Assembly: GCA_002358575.1 (NCBI GenBank)
Contig: DEPD01000027.1
Coordinates: 16,177-62,597 of the forward strand
DNA length: 46,421 bases
From: Lachnospiraceae bacterium UBA3401
GTDB lineage: Bacteria; Bacillota; Clostridia; Lachnospirales; Lachnospiraceae
Direction of reading: 5' to 3'
In this document: positions 15,376-22,094 of the stretch, one piece after another
How the letters are laid out: the number at the start of each line of letters is the position of its first letter
How positions within the stretch are numbered: the stretch's first letter is position 1
Notes under the pieces: generated by a model
What the model was told of the DNA's origin: nothing
Databases searched by the model: none
The model's input: only the letters and a program-made list of their open reading frames with translations
Program-made: the position numbers and the translations under genes

Positions 15376-15683
15376 ATGGAACAGCCAAGAGAGCCTATAT
15401 TTTATCCTAATGAGATACCTTGTTTAATTGAAGTGGATAATGAGACAGAGAATACGCTTCAAAGTAAAGAACTTGGAGCATCGGAAAATGTCCAGAGCGA
15501 AAATGGAGAAATTGAAGTTATAGTAGTAAAACAGAAAATGGAAAGTTTTTTCTGATGGTCGGCAATGAAAAAGTTGAGATATGTGATTTTACAACAAGAA
15601 GTTCCGCTCATGGGGAAACAGAACTTCTTGTTACAATTAAAGGTAAAACGGTATTTACAGAGTTGTCAGCCAATGCAGGATAA
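15376..15683 (+). pseudogene. Early phage gene split by a frameshift
   Basis: From the ATG at 15376 the frame runs 59 codons to TGA at 15553 (MEQPREPIFYPNEIPCLIEV onward). Reading one base back near the AAAA at 15527-15532 continues smoothly as KTENGKFFLMVGNEKVEICD and on to TAA at 15683. That gives about 102 residues with even composition. Either one base was lost, or two genes overlap by TGATG (second start 15555, 42 aa). No heptamer of the classical slippery type is present. The family is unknown. Confidence 0.5.
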
Positions 15684-15716
15684 CAGAAGTGACAGGGCTG
15701 GCAATCCATGAATTTG

Positions 15717-15820
15717 TTCTCCTTTCTTTTGTACTCGGCTTTGGGGGAGTCTGTGAGTACAGTATAAGGCAGAAGCAGTAAAAGGGCAAGGCACAATTAA
15801 GTTTGCAGGAAAGAAAGCGT
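15717..15820 (-). repeat. Direct repeat R1: promoter/dyad block
   Basis: It matches 16305-16410. On the minus strand it holds TATACT, then a GTACTC...GAGTAC dyad (15731-15760) and an AAAGGAG site. No convincing gene follows this copy on the minus strand, so it may be a vestigial control region or a target for a regulator. Confidence 0.6.
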
Positions 15821-15845
15821 TAAAAGGTAGAGAGAAGGTGAGAAT

Positions 15846-16079
15846 ATGAGAGATATTATGGAGATAGTATGTGAAGCCAGAGAGAAGACGAGAACACCTT
15901 TAGAGAATCAGAATTTATTCACGGAAATGCTTTTTGCTAAACTTGGAAAAATGAAAAGTGCGGATATTGCACCACACCTTTCATGTGTATTTGATCTTTT
16001 ACAACGTGAGTACAGGATAACATTAAGATTCCCTGCGGGTTTCAATGAACCGGATGCCACTAAGGGTGATGTCGAATGA
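15846..16079 (+). CDS. Small early protein of unknown function (77 aa)
   Basis: The ATG at 15846 follows GAGAAGGTGAG. The protein is soluble and mixed helical (MRDIMEIVCEAREKTRTPLE onward) with no motif I recognise. Its last 57 bases overlap the convergent gene 16023-16295. It lies between the two direct repeats R1 and R2. Confidence 0.55.
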   Translation: MRDIMEIVCEAREKTRTPLENQNLFTEMLFAKLGKMKSADIAPHLSCVFDLLQREYRITLRFPAGFNEPDATKGDVE

Positions 16080-16295
16080 CATTTCTTCCAATGGATGAAG
16101 GCTAATAGAAGCATCATTAAGTAAGTTGTCTGAAACATTAGTGACGAAGCCTTTTTCGAGCATGTCAGAAATATTATTGATAACAGTTAAAAGATAATCT
16201 GGACTTTTTGGAAGTACAGTAAAATGGTTATTCCCTGTTTTTCTGTAGTGCTCATAGGCTTCATAGAGGATAAAATATTCTTCTTTTGCGTTCAT
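16023..16295 (-). CDS. Small protein with possible winged-helix fold (90 aa)
   Basis: The ATG at 16295 is chosen because AAAGGAG lies 11 bases upstream, within repeat R2. A longer frame upstream would give a lipoprotein-like start but has no such site and reads through the dyad. The product (MNAKEEYFILYEAYEHYRKT onward) ends in ITLSGIRFIET, a segment like the wing strand and final helix of small winged-helix proteins such as the YjcQ group; this is a weak resemblance. It is the only minus-strand gene within the early region and its promoter is the R2 block, so it may be expressed in the lysogen. Confidence 0.5.
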   Translation of the reverse strand: MNAKEEYFILYEAYEHYRKTGNNHFTVLPKSPDYLLTVINNISDMLEKGFVTNVSDNLLNDASISLHPLEEMSFDITLSGIRFIETRRES

Positions 16296-16304
16296 TATGG
16301 TGCG

Positions 16305-16410
16305 CTCTCCTTTCTTATGTACTCGGCTGGTGGCACAGCCTGTGAGTACAGTATAAGACAGAAGAAATAAAAGGGCAGGGCTCAATTGAGTTTGCGGACA
16401 AGAATGCATT
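16305..16410 (-). repeat. Direct repeat R2: promoter/dyad block of the minus-strand gene
   Basis: On the minus strand: TATACT, a dyad GTACTC...GAGTAC (16319-16349) with an inner GGCT/AGCC pairing, then the AAAGGAG site of the gene at 16295. R1 keeps the outer arms exactly, while the inner pair changes to GGCT/AGTC, which still pairs. Confidence 0.65.
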
Positions 16411-16437
16411 TAGTGAGGTGGAGGGGAGGTGAAAGGA

Positions 16438-16653
16438 ATGCCAGAGTTACTATATACAGTACAAGACGTAGCAAAGATTCTTAAAACAAATGAAGCTTAT
16501 GTTCGTCGGCTTATTAAAAAGGGCTTGTTAAAAGCTATGGTATTAGGGCGGGTTAAAGTGAGAGCTTCCGCATTAGAAGAGTTTCTTGAGCAGTATGAAG
16601 GGTATGATGTTACGAACGTGGACGACATCAAGAAAATGGAGATAACAGATTAA
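16438..16653 (+). CDS. Excisionase-like MerR/HTH_17 DNA-binding protein
   Basis: A 71-aa protein starting at 16438 behind GGGGAGGTGAAAGG. LYTVQDVAKILKTNEAYVRR LIKKG is the helix-turn-helix of the excisionase/HTH_17 family, with a wing around MVLGRVKVRASALEEFLEQYE. Such proteins bend DNA to favour excision or act as small regulators. It is not next to the integrase gene, so the excisionase role is an inference from family and early position. It is followed by a large terminator-like hairpin. Confidence 0.8.
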   Translation: MPELLYTVQDVAKILKTNEAYVRRLIKKGLLKAMVLGRVKVRASALEEFLEQYEGYDVTNVDDIKKMEITD

Positions 16654-16662
16654 GTGGTCTCT

Positions 16663-16745
16663 GTGTCTTCTGCGCAGCATATAGGTGTTTGTGTCAGATA
16701 GCATTAAGACTATCTATGGGTTGTGCAGGAGGCACTTTTTATTTT
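16663..16745 (+). terminator. Large wobble-rich hairpin with T run
   Basis: GTGTCTTCTGCGCAGC (16663-16678) pairs along its full 16 bases with GTTGTGCAGGAGGCAC (16720-16735), using G-U pairs at several positions. An inner AGATAG/CTATCT hairpin (16696-16715) sits on top, and TTTTTATTTTT follows. It probably ends the first early transcript, but its size suggests it may also be a regulatory or small RNA. Confidence 0.65.
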
Positions 16746-16911
16746 TAACTTTTTTCTAAAAAGCAATATGTACTATGTGGAATAAATACATATTTGCCAA
16801 CGTATCAATATCATGCAAAAAGTTCAGTAAAATCAAGGTGTTAACAGCCTTTTGGAAACAGTATAAATATATTAAAGTTAGACACAACATAGAGGATAAG
16901 AGGATAGACAC
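16746..16911 (+). promoter_or_regulatory. Intergenic promoter region of the replication module
   Basis: There is no gene. TTAACA (16841-16846) with TAAATA 17 bases further (16864-16869) is a plausible promoter for the replication genes. The ribosome site before the ATG at 16912 (AGAGGATAAGAGGATAG) is only moderate. Confidence 0.4.
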
Positions 16912-17730
16912 ATGGCATTTGGAAAAAAAGTATATGACATGGGAGATGTAGTGGATTATGAATATACCTACCTGGGAAAGTATGGAGCGAAGGGGGAAAA
17001 GAGAGCGGCACGAATAAAACCAACGCCAGAACAGATCGCGAAGCAGAACCATGCCAATAAGGTGAAAAGAGTACGAAGAGAGATAATACTAAATTTCCAA
17101 CCGTGGGATTTATGGTTGACTCTGAAATATCCTCGTGAAACTCGTAAGACTACAAAAGAGGTTCTCAAAGATGTGCAGGATTGGACAAAGAAGATGCGGA
17201 AGAGGTATAAGAAAGCAAGACAACAGTTAAAATGGATACGGCGCATTGAGATTGGACGGTATGGTGGCATTCATGTACATATTTTGATTAACCGCCCACG
17301 AACAATACAGAATGTTGATTTGATCTGTAAAGAATTTTGGGGAAAGGCTGGGATAAATTTTCAGAGTCTGAGAGAAGAGGGCAGTTGTGAACAACTTGCA
17401 GAGTATCTGTGTAAAAAGTATAAGGACGATGAAACAGAAGGGCAGTTGAGTTTTCTTCCAGAGGAGGATAGAAAACGTTGCTTAAGCTATTCCACCAGTA
17501 AAAATCTGATACGACCAGAAGATGTAATCAAGACAGGTGAGAAAAAATATAGTCACTGGACAATGCGAAAGGTAATTTTGGAAGGACCAAAGCCAAGAGA
17601 AGGGTTCTATATTGACAAGAATAGTATTAAAACAGGTGTGAATCCGTTTACTGGAAAAAGCTACTTTTATTATACAGAAATCCGTATCAAGAATAAGTGG
17701 GAGAGCACAGAAGAAGAGGATTGTGGATAA
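16912..17730 (+). CDS. HUH endonuclease, rolling-circle-type replication initiator
   Basis: A 272-aa protein with the three motifs of HUH nucleases in order: LWLTLKY (residues 67-73, motif 1), GGIHVHILINR with the metal-binding H-V-H at 121-123 (motif 2), and AEYLCKKY at 163-170 with the candidate nucleophile Y165 or Y170 (motif 3). This fits the Rep/G2P-like relaxase-replicase group that nicks one strand at an origin and lets PcrA unwind. The N-terminus is basic. It opens a module with RNase H-like, ParA and ParB-like genes. A long hairpin directly after its stop (17742-17772) is a candidate origin. It could alternatively be a mobilisation-type nickase; no helicase domain is fused. Confidence 0.82.
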   Translation: MAFGKKVYDMGDVVDYEYTYLGKYGAKGEKRAARIKPTPEQIAKQNHANKVKRVRREIILNFQPWDLWLTLKYPRETRKTTKEVLKDVQDWTKKMRKRYKKARQQLKWIRRIEIGRYGGIHVHILINRPRTIQNVDLICKEFWGKAGINFQSLREEGSCEQLAEYLCKKYKDDETEGQLSFLPEEDRKRCLSYSTSKNLIRPEDVIKTGEKKYSHWTMRKVILEGPKPREGFYIDKNSIKTGVNPFTGKSYFYYTEIRIKNKWESTEEEDCG

Positions 17731-17741
17731 GTGGATAAGTG

Positions 17742-17772
17742 CCTTCGCATAAGTGTTTCACATATGCGAAGG
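17742..17772. other. Perfect-stem hairpin behind the HUH gene, candidate nick site
   Basis: CCTTCGCATA (17742-17751) pairs with TATGCGAAGG (17763-17772). Within the loop GTG pairs with CAC around TTT after one A-A mismatch. It is followed by GGAAATTG and not a T run, so it is a poor terminator. HUH enzymes often nick in such extruded loops near their own gene. Confidence 0.5.
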
Positions 17773-17795
17773 GAAATTGAAAGAAGGTGTCAGAT

Positions 17796-18293
17796 ATGTT
17801 TAAGGTGAATATTTACATAGAGACAGATAATGGCAGCAGAAAGAAGCTCTATAGAGGATATGGAGCGTCGATTGAATATATCCGAAAGAACAGACAAAAA
17901 GAGTTGCGGTTTGTGTCAGGCATATGTTATGGGACATGGAATCTTGCGTATATACTGGCACTCACAGAAGCACTCAATTTACTCAAAAGCCCTTGTATTG
18001 TAACAATATATTGTGACAATGAACATGTTTGCGATAGCATCAGCAGCGGCAGAGTCAACGACTGGCGGCGCAATGGTTGGCGCACAGCCAAAGGGGAACC
18101 GATTGCGAACACCGACGAATGGAGGGCGCTTTACAGAGCTTCCTCAAGGCATGAATTACATTATGTACATTCCACTGGAAAAAGTGCTTATAGTGTAGAG
18201 ATACAAGATGCAATCAAAGAGATACGAAACAAAGGCGGATACTGGCAGCAAACACAGTTATCCCAAATGAAAGGGCAGGAGGCTATAGTATGA
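17796..18293 (+). CDS. RNase H-like protein
   Basis: A 165-aa protein starting at 17796 behind AGAAGG. It has the RNase HI plan: a first beta hairpin (VNIYIETDNGSRKKL), the helix with the catalytic glutamate in LALTEALNLL, the strand with YCDNEHVCDSI (second Asp), and the NGWRTAKGEPIANTDEW segment known from RnhA. The last catalytic Asp is not obvious in VHSTGKSAYSVEIQ, and the first Asp is displaced, so activity is uncertain. It could remove RNA primers during phage DNA synthesis. Its end overlaps the start of the ParA gene by 4 bases (ATGA), showing one operon. Confidence 0.78.
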   Translation: MFKVNIYIETDNGSRKKLYRGYGASIEYIRKNRQKELRFVSGICYGTWNLAYILALTEALNLLKSPCIVTIYCDNEHVCDSISSGRVNDWRRNGWRTAKGEPIANTDEWRALYRASSRHELHYVHSTGKSAYSVEIQDAIKEIRNKGGYWQQTQLSQMKGQEAIV

Positions 18294-19063
18294 AAGTGAT
18301 AGCAGTTAGCAATTATAAAGGCGGTTGTGCTAAGACGACCACATCAGTGAATCTTGCATATAATCTGGCAGCAGAGGAGGATAAGCGGGTGCTGCTCATT
18401 GATGCTGACCCACAAGGCAATGCAAGTTATATTCTGTGGAGGTATAATCCCAATGCAGATACATTGCGTAGTCTATATGAAAATAGTAGAAGAACAATCA
18501 AAAATTTAATAAGGCGCAGCAAATACAAAAACCTTGATATCGTGCCTTCAATGACAGGACTAGAACAGATCAACAGAGAATCAGATGTACGTGGACTTGA
18601 TTTGAATGCGCTTCGCAGACAGATAGAAAGTTTAACAGACAGATATGATTATGTTATTATTGATTGCCAGCCAACAATGCAGTTCTTGACAGTTAGTGCA
18701 TTATATGCCGCTGATTTGGAGATTGTGCCATTTAAGACAACAGGATTTAGCATAAATGGATTGGAACTAATGCGGGATTATCTGGAAGATACTGCACAGA
18801 AAAGAGAGTATGCAGGCGATTTGAATTATGCCTGCCTTTTGACCATGTTTAATGGCTGCAGAAAAAACTTGAACAGGATAACAGAGCTGATAGAGCAGGA
18901 CGCCTATACAATATTCGATACCCTAATAAGCTTTTCTACAATATGCGAGAATGCCGAGGATAAAAAAGTACGAAAGCCTTTGTTAAAGCATCGAAAGAAC
19001 AGCAAGGTGGCAGCAGACTATCTGGAACTGACAAAAGAGATTCTGATAGAGATGGAGGATTAA
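18290..19063 (+). CDS. ParA/Soj-type partition ATPase
   Basis: A 257-aa ATPase with the deviant Walker A KGGCAKTTTS (residues 10-19), the Walker A' segment VLLIDADPQGNAS and Walker B VIIDCQP. There is no N-terminal helix-turn-helix, so it is the small (type Ib or chromosomal-like) form. ParA proteins move ParB-bound DNA over the nucleoid. In a prophage they suggest an extrachromosomal, plasmid-like stage. It overlaps the upstream gene by ATGA, and the ParB-like gene begins 4 bases after its stop. The family is clear; whether it partitions DNA here is inferred. Confidence 0.93.
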   Translation: MKVIAVSNYKGGCAKTTTSVNLAYNLAAEEDKRVLLIDADPQGNASYILWRYNPNADTLRSLYENSRRTIKNLIRRSKYKNLDIVPSMTGLEQINRESDVRGLDLNALRRQIESLTDRYDYVIIDCQPTMQFLTVSALYAADLEIVPFKTTGFSINGLELMRDYLEDTAQKREYAGDLNYACLLTMFNGCRKNLNRITELIEQDAYTIFDTLISFSTICENAEDKKVRKPLLKHRKNSKVAADYLELTKEILIEMED

Positions 19064-19067
19064 TAAT

Positions 19068-20867
19068 ATGGGAAGCCTGAGCAAGATCATAAAAGAAAAG
19101 GGAGGAGAGCTTGGCAGGGCAAGGACAGACCAGATAAAAGTACAGCAGATACATTACACAAAGCTGAAAGAATCTAACTTAAACTTTTATACTAGAAGCG
19201 AGGAGGAAGTGGCGGAGCTTGCGGACACAATGCTTATAGCAGGTGGGATATTACAGCCTCTTATTGTTAGAAAGATAGATTTGAGTGAGTATGAAATATT
19301 AGCTGGACATAAGCGCAGACGTGCCAGTATCTACAATGTGGAACGTGGATATAAAGAATATGAGTTTTTGCCATGTATTGTTATCGATATGAGTGGATTA
19401 ATGACAAAAAAGATATCAGAGAAGATACTGGCAGAACAGGATGATATTGAAAATGATGTATTGCTTGACATGATAGCAGAGTATATTGTTATTTGTACAA
19501 ACAGCACATCAAGCGAAAGCAGCAGTTATGAAAAAATGATGCAGGCTGTACGGCTTGCAAAGATACTGCCTGCAATGTTGGAGAATGAGGATTTAAAAGG
19601 GCGTGCGCTGCGTGCAGAGATTGCAAAAGAGATGAAGTGCAGTGATGGTCAGGTAGGAAGATATCAGAGCATCTATAATCATTTAATACCAGAAGCAATG
19701 GAACGCTTTCAGAACGGTGTAATGACAGTTTCGGTAGCTTATGAGATGTCTGGACTTGACAATAGTAAGCAGAAAGAACTACTCAAAAAGCGGATAATTA
19801 CTTTAGCAGATATTGAACTTTTGAAACAAGAAGAAAATAATAAATTGGTGTCCGAGTCGGACACCAAAAAGGAACATAAAAAAGAATTATTGAATCAGGA
19901 AGAAAACGAAGAAACCGTGTCCGAGTCGGACACCAATAATATAAATCAAATGAGTGCAGATTCTTTCAATGGTGATGGATATGAAAGGATAGAAGACACA
20001 AAAGAGAATCTATATCTTGCGTTCCAATTAATTTTTGATGATGCAGAATCTGGCTTTCCACATGAAGTTTACAAAGAGCTTATAAATTTCATGCAAGAAA
20101 TGGGCGGACATGTATCTGTAATGACAGATATCTTTGCTAAAGCACTACCGTTTGAAAATAATTATATAAAAATTGAAAATATTTGCGGGTATAAAATATA
20201 TTTTAAGGATACACATAAGAAAATGGGTGTTGCATTGTGGCCGTTTTGGAGGGCCTTTATAAGTAAATATCATTATCATGAAGGGATAGCAGTCATTGAT
20301 GGACTAACAGCAGAAAAAAATGACAATTTTGAACAGGCTGTTGATAATGGAGCAGAAAGCAAATTGGCAGCAGAAAATAAATTAACTGCTGCCAGTGTAG
20401 AACCAGAAATAACAAATGGAGGCAGCACAGATTATACGCTGGAAGACATTAAAAAATTTCATAGTGAGCAGTTAGAAATAATACAGCAGATTGAAGAATA
20501 TGCTATCAAATGTGGCGGTATGATAAGAGGGTCAAGAAGAGAACAGTATAAAAAAGCCTGCATGATTTTTGACGGACTGTCATACCTCTTAAAAAAATTG
20601 GAAGGAAACAATAAAAGGCAGTATGAAATAACCATGCCTTGCAGAATAGGTGATACACTTTATTCTATTATAGGCGACAAAGTAACACCTTATATAGTTG
20701 CCGGATTCCGAATTGATAATGAAAAGATCTATATGGAGACATCAGGAAGTATGTTGTTTGCAGCAGATAAAGTAGGGACTTTTCATTTCTTTTCACAAGA
20801 TCTGGCAGAAGAGAAGTTTCAAAAAATGTGGAAAGAGAGGAGGGATGACCAGAATGACAAATCTTGA
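19068..20867 (+). CDS. Large ParB-like partition protein with candidate centromere in its gene
   Basis: A 599-aa protein, about twice the usual ParB length. The ParB/Srx N-terminal domain spans about residues 22-125 (DQIKVQQIHYTKL; then GGILQPLIVRK and EILAGHKRRRAS, the nucleotide-binding box). A KorB/Noc-type helix-turn-helix region follows (about 185-245, AEIAKEMKCSDGQVGRYQSI). The middle (255-300) is charged and contains VSESDT twice, each encoded by an identical 17-bp palindrome. The remainder (300-599) is of unknown fold, with a coiled segment near 465-490 and a final beta-rich domain. Binding of the palindromes by this protein is the obvious hypothesis. It forms an operon with ParA. Confidence 0.85.
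   Translation: MGSLSKIIKEKGGELGRARTDQIKVQQIHYTKLKESNLNFYTRSEEEVAELADTMLIAGGILQPLIVRKIDLSEYEILAGHKRRRASIYNVERGYKEYEFLPCIVIDMSGLMTKKISEKILAEQDDIENDVLLDMIAEYIVICTNSTSSESSSYEKMMQAVRLAKILPAMLENEDLKGRALRAEIAKEMKCSDGQVGRYQSIYNHLIPEAMERFQNGVMTVSVAYEMSGLDNSKQKELLKKRIITLADIELLKQEENNKLVSESDTKKEHKKELLNQEENEETVSESDTNNINQMSADSFNGDGYERIEDTKENLYLAFQLIFDDAESGFPHEVYKELINFMQEMGGHVSVMTDIFAKALPFENNYIKIENICGYKIYFKDTHKKMGVALWPFWRAFISKYHYHEGIAVIDGLTAEKNDNFEQAVDNGAESKLAAENKLTAASVEPEITNGGSTDYTLEDIKKFHSEQLEIIQQIEEYAIKCGGMIRGSRREQYKKACMIFDGLSYLLKKLEGNNKRQYEITMPCRIGDTLYSIIGDKVTPYIVAGFRIDNEKIYMETSGSMLFAADKVGTFHFFSQDLAEEKFQKMWKERRDDQNDKS
19845..19867. promoter_or_regulatory. Palindrome 1, candidate parS
   Basis: GTGTCCGAGTCGGACAC (19848-19864) is a perfect odd palindrome. 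The symmetry extends three bases on each side (TTG before, CAA after), giving 23 bp. It lies in frame within the ParB-like gene. An identical 17-bp copy follows 69 bases later. Confidence 0.65.
19917..19933. promoter_or_regulatory. Palindrome 2, candidate parS
   Basis: The second exact copy of the 17-bp palindrome. The DNA word is conserved to the base, including third codon positions, while flanking codons differ. This points to selection on DNA and not only on the peptide. Confidence 0.65.
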
Positions 20868-21087
20868 GTATATGCGCCAGAAAATCGTTGAGACAGTGAT
20901 GGGATTAGATGAAATAGGGCTATGGAAAGTTGCTGAAGACACAGAAATGACTTTAAAAGAGACAGAGGGAGTATTTAATTGTCTTGTCTGTGAAAAGGAG
21001 TATGGGGAATGTGGCAGTAGCCCTTGTGCAGAAGAACATTGCAATAGATTATTTCTACGCTGGTGTGCGAAAGCGCGTGTTAATTAA
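20854..21087 (+). CDS. Small cysteine-rich phage protein (77 aa)
   Basis: The ATG at 20854 sits 9 bases after GAGGAGGG; an ATG at 20845 is too close to it. The gene overlaps the end of the ParB-like gene. The N-terminal helix (MRQKIVETVMGLDEIGLWK) is followed by a cysteine cluster (CLVCEKEYGECGSSPCAEEHC) that could hold zinc, then LFLRWCAKAR. This form is common in firmicute prophage early regions; its role is not known to me. Confidence 0.7.
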   Translation: MTNLEYMRQKIVETVMGLDEIGLWKVAEDTEMTLKETEGVFNCLVCEKEYGECGSSPCAEEHCNRLFLRWCAKARVN

Positions 21088-21109
21088 AACTATAAGGAGG
21101 AGATAATTT

Positions 21110-21367
21110 ATGATTTATGCGTTAAAAACCATACAGGGGTATTTTGAGGCTCGGCAGCAGGCATAAAAAGTTTTGAAGTAAGAAAAAATGACCGTCCATA
21201 TAGTTTGGGTGATTATGTGGCGTTGAATGAGGTGAGCGGCGGGGGAATACACTGGAAGATGTACACTTCACAAAATTGTTTATATTCTGCATGATATAGG
21301 ATATTGCAAAGAGGGTTATGTAATTTTAGGGCTGAAGCCATGTGCAATTAGAACACATGGGAATTGA
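21110..21367 (+). pseudogene. DUF3850-type gene with two frameshifts
   Basis: An AAGGAGGAG site and an ATG at 21110 open MIYALKTIQGYFEARQQ, which stops at TAA 21164. One base away the reading continues as GIKSFEVRKNDRPYSLGDYV, the hallmark of DUF3850 (an ASCH/PUA-like RNA-binding fold). A second shift near 21245 leads to KIVYILHDIGYCKEGYVILG and a TGA at 21365. All three parts occur in family order, so this is a decayed copy. The intact family has no settled function that I know. Confidence 0.75.
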
Positions 21368-21438
21368 TGGAGCCTATATACTCTGAAAGCGGTGCACCAA
21401 TATATGAAAGAGATAAACTCGATTATCCGAGTAAATGA
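21367..21438 (+). CDS. Tiny open frame after the DUF3850 relic (23 aa)
   Basis: MEPIYSESGAPIYERDKLDY and a PSK end, starting by TGATG overlap with the relic. It could be translated by reinitiation, but it is too short for a firm call and I recognise no family. Confidence 0.25.
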   Translation: MEPIYSESGAPIYERDKLDYPSK

Positions 21439-21522
21439 GGACTAATTATGCATAGAGATTTTATTGATGCGTTTGAATATGCCATTATGGTACACAAAAT
21501 ATTTTTAAAGGAGAAAAACAAT

Positions 21523-21726
21523 ATGTTGAAATGTAAAATCTGTGGGTGCGAATTTCATGCAGTCAATGAAAAACATTATATTTCTCGTGATAATAGAGAA
21601 ATCGGTCTGGCAGCAGTTATTAATAGTAGGCTAGAAGCTACATTATATGATACTTATGATTGTCCAGCTTGCGGCTGTCAAGTGACAGTACAGGAAAGAA
21701 AGAGAGAATATATTCCAAGTAAATAA
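21523..21726 (+). CDS. Zinc-ribbon protein (67 aa)
   Basis: The start at 21523 follows AAAGGAG; a longer in-frame start at 21448 lacks a site. Two CxxC pairs, CKICGCEF near the start and CPACGCQV near the end, enclose a polar middle, giving a small zinc ribbon. A similar but shorter protein is encoded at 23493-23663. Probably a minor DNA- or RNA-binding phage protein; exact role unknown. Confidence 0.7.
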   Translation: MLKCKICGCEFHAVNEKHYISRDNREIGLAAVINSRLEATLYDTYDCPACGCQVTVQERKREYIPSK

Positions 21727-21767
21727 GGATTTAACAGTCTACGATGTGCTAGTGAAAGGAGAACAAT

Positions 21768-21979
21768 ATGAATTTTGGACAAGCGTTTGAACAAGTAAAA
21801 AAGGAAAAGGTATGAGATTGCCACAGTGGAAGCCAGATGTTGTGATTCGTGCACAGTATCCAGATGAGCATAGTAAAATGACAGCACCATATTTATACGT
21901 AGAAAGCAGATTTGGATGTGTACCTTGGAAAAAAGCTATGATTGAATTGTTTGTAGAGAACTGGGAAGTTGTAGATTAA
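21768..21979 (+). pseudogene. DUF2829 (Tad2-like anti-Thoeris) gene with a frameshift
   Basis: A GAAAGGAG site and ATG at 21768 give MNFGQAFEQVKK, then an A run (21797-21802). The 0-frame ends at TGA within 18 codons. One base shifted, the sequence continues KGKGMRLPQWKPDVVIRAQY, MTAPYLYVESRFGCVPWKK and ends WEVVD, the standard DUF2829 pattern (about 70 aa). DUF2829 proteins of the Tad2 group are known to bind the gcADPR signal of Thoeris defence. One lost A in the run explains the break; slippage on the run could restore some protein. Confidence 0.8.
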
Positions 21980-22094
21980 TTTATAAAACTGGAAACGTTG
22001 CAGACTGTTAAAGATATAAGGATTTAACCAATTAATTTTAGAAAGGAGCCAAGCCTCCGGTCGGGGTAACGTGCGCACAGGCTTCTTTGAAAAA

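Noticed and set aside
15608..15796. Minus-strand frame from repeat R1
   Set aside because: It has a ribosome site inherited from the repeat but only 30 incoherent codons antisense to an early gene.
16296..16409. Lipoprotein-like N-terminal extension of the minus-strand gene 16023-16295
   Set aside because: The segment LLFLLSYTVLTGC is encoded by the dyad block R2, repeated at R1 as LLLLLPYTVLTD, and the ribosome site lies after it.
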